Origin: Sarcomyxa edulis
Taxonomy: Eukaryota > Basidiomycota > Agaricomycetes > Agaricales > Mycenaceae
Assembly (NCBI GenBank): GCA_009761415.1
Contig: QUOL01000002.1
Location: forward strand, 372,001 to 436,000
Length of the DNA stretch: 64,000 nt
Reading direction: 5' to 3'
The position numbers were made by a program, and so were the translations under genes. Positions 63,522 to 64,000 of this stretch are shown here, in pieces. A model generated the notes under the pieces. The model had not been told where the DNA came from. It saw only the letters and a program-made list of their open reading frames with translations, and searched no databases. Within the stretch, counting starts at the first letter, position 1. The number at the start of each line of letters is the position of its first letter.

Positions 63522-64000
63522 GTTTGGGGTATGAGTGGGACGAAATCGATGGAGGAAAGCAGGTCAAGGTTCGATATTTCTGCGACAAACGAGCTGGGAA
63601 TAAATCCTCTGGATTCGGTAAAGATTAACAGATATCGGCTACTGCAGAGCCTGAAACTTCCTGCATATTTGAAATCGGAAGAATCAGTGAATGTCCAGGA
63701 AAGCCATAAGCATGTGTCATATGGCCATATAATGTCGAAGGTCGAATATTTCAGAGCTGAGTACTCAACGACGAAGTTGAAGGCAGTTGCAGTGAAGGAG
63801 GTCTTACGGCAAAATCTAAATTTAGCCGCCGATCGTCTTTTCAAATTTTGTAAACTTTTGAGACTGACCAACTTTCACTTTCGACTATATCGTTGGGCAC
63901 ATGGAAGTAGCAACAATCAGCGAGCCGTTTCTGCTATCTACGTACGCCGTATCGCCTAGGTTGACCAAATCGAAGCTTCAAAATGTCTACGTGAGCCACG
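63522..64000. other. Right end of window, nothing supported
   Basis: Upstream side of the dehydrogenase gene. One plus-strand frame of about 140 codons (63531-63959) exists, but it has no ATG-led family signature. The window stops within it. Confidence 0.35.

Noticed and set aside
63531..63959. Plus-strand frame at the right edge
   Set aside because: Overlaps the dehydrogenase promoter side, with no domain; probably chance.

Overview
The window is nuclear DNA from a filamentous basidiomycete, most likely an Agaricomycete. Nearly every gene is broken by many short introns of about 50-70 nt with GT-AG ends, several genes contain exons of 2-30 nt, and the protein families are fungal: a basidiomycete-type sesquiterpene synthase, a monocarboxylate-transporter-like MFS protein, a KEX1-type carboxypeptidase, MGM101 and a BOI-type polarity protein. 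Coordinates for spliced genes run from start codon to stop codon. Exon joins were worked out by hand from splice sites and reading frame.

Region 1 (1-13.6 kb) looks like a sesquiterpenoid biosynthetic cluster: an Old Yellow Enzyme (OYE) reductase, an MFS transporter, a cytochrome P450, a sesquiterpene synthase, a seven-helix membrane protein and a FAD monooxygenase. The synthase would make the hydrocarbon, the P450, FAD enzyme and OYE would decorate it, and the MFS protein could export it. The product cannot be read from the sequence.

Region 2 (13.9-31.1 kb) is mostly housekeeping: a molybdenum-cofactor MogA-MoeA fusion, an uncharacterised helical protein, a BOI-like scaffold with SH3, SAM, PH and a C-terminal calponin-homology-like domain, a vWFA-domain protein, a gamma-tubulin complex component and mitochondrial ribosomal protein mL54. 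An 862-bp element with inverted ends and an 8-bp target duplication (hAT-like MITE) lies between the BOI-like and vWFA genes.

Region 3 (31.6-40.7 kb) is a second, partly ruined version of the terpene cluster: an OYE copy that is nearly identical but inverted, a truncated P450 pseudogene, a complete second sesquiterpene synthase and a second seven-helix protein. The transporter and FAD monooxygenase have no detectable counterpart there. Levels of divergence differ sharply from gene to gene.

Region 4 (41.0-56.7 kb) holds the KEX1-like carboxypeptidase, a thioredoxin-fold ER membrane protein, MGM101, a membrane-anchored copper amine oxidase (cofactor tyrosine on an 11-nt exon followed by a 2-nt exon), an LAC12/hexose-type transporter, a small unknown protein, NEDD8, an AlkB-like dioxygenase and a hotdog thioesterase.

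Region 5 (57.5-61.1 kb) is the oddest stretch: 3.6 kb of pyrimidine-rich plus strand behind a good core promoter, with iterated modules of a stem-loop followed at once by a GTGAG splice donor. In three modules a perfect TACTAAC lies exactly 21 nt before the acceptor. I see no convincing protein. It ends next to the CIA2 (MIP18-family) iron-sulfur assembly gene. A short-chain dehydrogenase follows, and the last 480 bases hold nothing I can support.
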